From the NCBI GenBank assembly GCA_964588335.1, contig CAZPOV010000002.1, positions 186,001-250,000 on the forward strand: a stretch of 64,000 nucleotides of DNA, in the 5' to 3' direction. The notes under the pieces are model-generated. The model made no database searches and was not told where the DNA came from. It worked only from the letters and a program-made list of their open reading frames with translations. Position numbers and translations under genes: made by a program. Positions 45,901 through 51,900 of this stretch are shown piece after piece; within the stretch, counting starts at the first letter, position 1; every line of letters starts with the position of its first letter. The DNA is from JAGQZY01 sp964588335 (GTDB lineage Bacteria; Bdellovibrionota; Bdellovibrionia; Bdellovibrionales; JAGQZY01).

Positions 45901-48900
45901 GGCTCCTGCCAGTCTGTCGATCACTGAAACTGATCCTTATGACTATGGCAACGTCACCCAAAACGCCACTGTCAATCATGTGTTTACACTCAGCAACAGT
46001 GGTGGTGTGAATGCCACCGCAATTTCCGAAATCGGCTTAGCGGCTCCATTTACCTTTAGTGGTGGATCCTTTCCGGGAACTGCTGGAACCTGTGCAACCT
46101 CACTACCGCCGTCGGGCAGTTGTGACATTGAAATTGCTTTCACTCCGAATGCGACTGGTCTTCTGTCCGATACAATCTCCATTCAATACAACAGTGGAGC
46201 CATTGTCACAACCGTCGATCGCGATGTGCAAGGAACCGGCTTAGCTCCAGCTGTGCTGACAATCTCGGATGGCCCCGGAAACTTCAACTACGGAACGGTT
46301 CCAACCGGAAGCACCAACTCGAAAACCTTCACTATTAACAACACGGGTGCTTCACAAGCCACCGGTATCGCCGGTAGTGGACTGGTGTCTCCTTTTGGAT
46401 TTGCCGGTGGGTCTTACCCCGGAGGAGGAACCTGTGGTGTGACTCTTGGCGCCGGAGCCTCTTGTACTATTATTGTTGAGTACAATCCGATTGCGGTGGC
46501 GGCCGGCGATAATGATGTCATCCTGCTTGATTACAGCGACGGTGCGGTGGCGCAACAGTCCACCCGCGGAGTGCAAGGGTCTGCTGTGGCGCCGGCCAAC
46601 TTAACCATTTCTGGTTCTGATCCTTATAATTATGGATCGGTTCCAACCGGAGCTTCGGCCCAAAACACCTTTACCATTACCAACGTCGGAACCTTCCAAG
46701 CCACCAGTCTTTCAGAGACCGGATTGGCCGCACCTTTCACTTACGTCGGCGGTGCCTATCCTGGAACTGGCGGCGATTGTAGTGTGACTCTGAATGGTGG
46801 GTCGACTTGTACCATTGTTGTTCAATACACGGCCCCTGGTTTGGGTCTTGATACCGACACCATCAGCTTTTCTTACAACGATGGTAATACCGGGCAAACT
46901 GTGACTCGCGATGTGCAAGGAACTGGAATTGCTCCGGCCAACTTAACAATTTCTGATTCCGATCCTTATAATTACGGCGATGTGCCTGTGGGCTCCAGTG
47001 GTTCACGCATCTTTACTGTGACCAACAGTGGAAGCTTTACGGCAAGTTCAATAACAGAAACCGGCCTGGCCGCTCCTTTTGATTTTGCTGGGGGAACTTA
47101 CCCAGGGACTGCAGGGAACTGTGGAGTGACCTTGGCTCCGGCTGCCAACTGTACTATTGAAGTGGAATTCACACCAACAGCCACCGGGTTGTCTTCCGAC
47201 TCGATGGTCTTACAATATAACAACGGTGCGACCACGGTGACGTCGAGTCGTGATGTGCAAGGGACGGGAACCACCACAGCCAATATCACAATCACTGAAA
47301 GTGATCCGTATAACTATGGAAATGTCACTATCGGCAATACCGTTAGCTACATTTTTACTTTGACCAACACGGGTGGTGTGGATGCAACAGCGATTGCTGA
47401 AACTGGACTGGCCGCACCTTACGCTTTTGTCGGCGGCGCCTTCCCTGGAACCGGTGGGACCTGTACGGCGACTCTTTCAGCGTCGGCCAGTTGTGACATT
47501 GAAATTGCCTTCACGCCAACGGCTTCGGGTCTACAATCCGATGGAATTGTTATTCAATACAACAACGGTCTTGTGACCACGACCTCGACGCGTTTGGTGC
47601 AGGGGACAGGTCGCACACCAGCAGTCCTCACTCTGAGTGAATCGGATCCTTACAATTATGGGTCGATTCCTGATGGTTCAACTGTCAGTCATATTTTTAC
47701 AATCACTAACTCGGGTCAAAGTTCCGCCACCGCCTTGGCGGAAGTGGGCTTGGCCGCACCTTTTGCTTTTGCTGGGGGCTCTTATCCTGGAACGGGCGGA
47801 GACTGTGGCGCCAGCCTAGGTGGCGGTGCCAGCTGTGACATCGAAATTGAATACGCTCCCTCCGGTCTGGGTGCTTCGGTCGATACGATAACCATCAATT
47901 ACAACGATGGGGTAGTGGCGCAGTCGGCCTCACGCGATATTCAAGGAAACAGTTTAGCGCCAGCGGTTCTGACGATCAGTGGCGGACCGACCTACGACTT
48001 CGGTACTCAAGCGACAACGTCGACTGTCACCACTGTGTTAACGGTGACCAACTCGGGCTCTGTCACTGCGACCTCGATCGCCGATGGTGGTGGCTTGGCC
48101 GCACCATTTGATTTTACCGGAGCGGGTTTCCCTGGAACCGGAGGCAACTGTGGGGCGACCCTAGCGCCAGCCGGTGTGTGTAATATCGAAGTCGCCTTCA
48201 GCCCGACCGCCAACGGTTTAAGAACCGATACCATCACCATCAACTACGATGATGGGGCGGGTGCGCAAGTGGCCAGTCGCGCGGTTCAAGGAACCGGTGC
48301 GGCGCCAGCCAACATTAATATTTCAGAAACCGATCCTTATGATTATGGAACAGTGACCATTGGTAACAACTCTAACCACATTTTCACTCTGTCGAACACC
48401 GGCGGTGTGCAAGCCACATCACTCAGTGAGATTGGCCTTGGCGTTCCTTACACATTTAACGGTGGCTCTTTCCCTGGAACGGGCGGGAACTGTACGACAA
48501 CCCTTAACAGTGGTTCGAGCTGTACGATTGACATTCTTTTCACTCCAGTGATCTCAGGGGTGGCTGCCGATACCATCGATTTCAGTTACGATACCGGTGC
48601 AGGAACCACCAACGCCACCCGCGACATTCAAGGAACCGGAGCCACTCCTGCTAATCTTACAATCTCTGAGTCGAATCCTTACAGTTACGGCACTGTGACG
48701 ATTGGTAACAACCCTGGCCATGTTTTTGTGGTGACCAACAGTGGTCAAACCACAGCCACCGGCCTTGCTGACGGTGGTGGCCTGGCGGCTCCATTCGCTT
48801 ATACTGGCGCGATTTATCCTGGAGTCGGTGGAAACTGTGGAACGTCATTGGCGGCTGGTGCTTCTTGTAATATCGAAGTTCAGTTCAGTCCTTCAGCCAG

Positions 48901-51900
48901 TGTGCTGAGCACGGACACTATTGTTCTTGATTACAACAGTGGTGTCGCGGCCCAACAGGCCACACGAGATATTCAAGGAACCGGACGCTCTCCTGCCTTG
49001 ATCACAATCAGTGATGGACCTTCCTATGACTTTGGTAACGTTACGGTGGGTAATGATGCTGAATACACCTTCACGTTGACCAATACTGGTGAGACCAACG
49101 CGACCTTGATGGCTGATGCTGGAAGCCTCGCAGGAATCTTTGATTGGAAAGGTGGAACTTATCCAGGAACCGGCGGGAATTGTGGGGCCAACCTTCTGGC
49201 CGGTGGTGGCAATTGTACTGTTGTAGTCACTTTCACTCCAGCGGTCTCAGGACCACAAATTGATACCATCGAAGTCGATTACAATGATGGCGTCAATACG
49301 CAAACTGCTGATCGCGATGTTCTGGGTACAGGACTGGATCCAGCGATTCTAACCCTTTCAGAATCGGATCCTTACAACTACGGAAATGTGGTGGTGGGCA
49401 ACACGCGCAATCGTGTGTTTGTGCTGACCAACACAGGGGATGCCACAGCGACCGCAATCTCTGAAGTGGGTCTGGCTTTACCATTCCGCTTTGTTGGAGG
49501 TAGCTTCCCTGGAACCGCCGGGAACTGTGGTGTGACGTTGGCGCCTTCAACCACTTGTAATCTTGATATCGAATTTGTGCCGTCATCAACCGGTATGGCG
49601 CCAGACACCATCAATATTAGCTATAACGACAGTGTGACACTGCAGAACGTGACCCGTGATATTCAGGGAACAGGTGTGAACCCTGCACTTCTTGAGATCA
49701 GCAGCAGTCCTATTTACAACTACGGAACTGTGGTTAATGGTGGAAACGCCGACGTGGTTCTGACTGTCACTAACAATGGCGATGTGACCGCAACCGGCAT
49801 CGGTGATGGAGGTGGTTTGGCGGCTCCATTTAATTTCACTGGTGGTGCTTATCCTGGAACCGGAGGCAACTGTGGTGGAACACTGGGCGCCGGAGCGACC
49901 TGTAATATTTCAGTGCGTTTCTCACCAGCCTCTTCCGGCCTGCACTCGGATACCATCGTCATAGCTTACAACGATGGCTTAGGAGCGCAAACTTCGGTGC
50001 GTGATATCGACGGTATCGGAGCGACGCCTTCCGTGCTGACTATTAGTGAGAGCGATCCTTACGATTACGGGACCCAGGCGACTGGTGTGACCGTTGAACA
50101 CACTTTTACTGTCACTAACACCGGCGAGTTTACAGCCACCCTTGTCGCTGACGGTGGTGGTCTCGCCTCTCCGTTCAACTGGAAAGGTGGAACCTATCCT
50201 GGAGTGGGTGGAACCTGTGGTGGATCGATTTTGGGTGCTGACAGCTGTACCATTGTTGTGACTTATTCACCTTTAGCCAACGGAACGGTGACCGATACCA
50301 TTGAAATTGATTATAACGATGGACTGATTTCGCAAACCGCCACTCGTGATGTGGAAGGAACGGGCGCAGCTCCAGCCTTGTTGACCATTTCAGATGGTCC
50401 CACTTTCAACTGGGGTATCGTGCTGAATGGTAATACAGAAACCAAAACTTTTACCGTTTCGAATTCGGGTGGTGTGGATGCAACGTCTTTAAATGGTGCT
50501 GGTTTGGCTGGTCCTTATGATTTCGCAGGTGGTTCGTTCCCTGGCGGAGGAACCTGTACGGCAACACTCTCTGCTGGTGGAAACTGCACCATTATCGTCG
50601 AGTACACAGCAGCAGGCAGTGCTGTGAACAATGATACTGTGCAGGTTACTTATAACAACGGAGTTTCGGGTCAAACTTCCAATCGAGATATGACAGCCAT
50701 TGCTCACACTGAAGGGGCCGTTCTCAGTTTGTTGTCGCCAGCCACATCCCCTTCCAACGACACCACTCCAACCATTCGTGTTTCGTCGATTATTACAAAT
50801 ATTGGCGTTCGACTCTATAGCGATGGCGCTTGTAGTTCACAAGTTGCCACAGGCACAGCGCCCGGAACCACTATTGATTTAACTTCATCGATTCTGGCGG
50901 ATAGTACCTATGATTTTCATGTGCGTCTTGAGGATGATTATGGCAACCTTTCAGGGTGTTCTGGAAATAGCGTGGCGTACGAGGTCGATACTTTAAGTCC
51001 TTCTCCCAACACTTGGGCCTATGCAATTTCTAGCCCGGCTGACGGGTCAGAAAGCAATGATAATACGCCTCAGTTCACAGTTTCTGGGGCGCCGGTTGCT
51101 GAGAATGGAACTTCGGTTCAATTCTACGACGAGGCCACTTGTACCAACAATGTGGGAACTGCTGGCACTTTGGCTGCAGGAAGTGCCTCTGTGACGGATG
51201 TGAGTTATCTAACCACGGGCGCTGATGATGGTTCAAAAATTTACTATGTTGTCGCCACTGATCCAGCTGGTAACGCTAGTTCTTGTACGGCCACCGGCTT
51301 AGATTATTTCATGGATACTCAAAACCCGAACACCCCGAACACTTTGGCGACGGCTTCGACCTGGGTGACGGCGACCAATGTATCTCCCCAGTTCAGTTGG
51401 GCCGCCGCCACCGACCCCGCCCCGAGCAGTGGAATCAACCGTGTTGAGGTCGCTATTTCCGATAATATTGGTGGAGGTAATGAAGCGGCCGGTTGGACTG
51501 TTCTCGGTAGCGCCGTCACTAATCATGAATACCTCGCAGGACTCAGTTTGAACGAGTGTCAGAACTATTATCCAAGTGTTCGCTTTTTTGATGATGCTAC
51601 AAACGAGTCAATCACTGTGACCACTCCGGCTTTCCGAGCGGATGCGACCAACCCGTCAGATCCCGTATTTATTATTAACAATGCTCAGACCACGCAGCAG
51701 TCGCCGACGATCAGTATCACGACAGCCAGTAGCGACAACTGCTTGTTCGACCAGTATGAATTCCGCTTGTCTTTTGATGCTAACGACAATGGCGCTTTGG
51801 AAGCTGGCGAAGAAGGCAACGTGGTGGCCTGGAAAGATATTGGAAACGTGGGCTCTTATCAAGAGACAGGGTTGTCGCTTGGTGTGGGAAGTCAGTACTT

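Larger units (their letters stand above)
19460..50706 (+). repeat. Tandem array of ~343-bp coding repeats (about 91 copies)
   Basis: Each repeat encodes one ~114-residue domain, mostly 342 or 345 bp, always in frame. Copies near the ends are divergent at protein level. Copies between about 31 and 46 kb are nearly identical in protein and very similar in DNA. Counted by hand on the domain boundary before ISETDPYDYG; the count may be off by one. Confidence 0.93.

Noticed and set aside
19460..50706. CRISPR or other non-coding direct repeats
   Set aside because: The repeats are 342-345 bp, contiguous and in frame, without spacers; they are protein domains.
19202..50707. Dozens of 60-230-codon frames on the minus strand and in other frames across the giant gene
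   Set aside because: They recur with the repeat period and reflect the codon bias of the sense repeats (GGT, ACC, GGA). They have no consistent ribosome-binding sites or family features.
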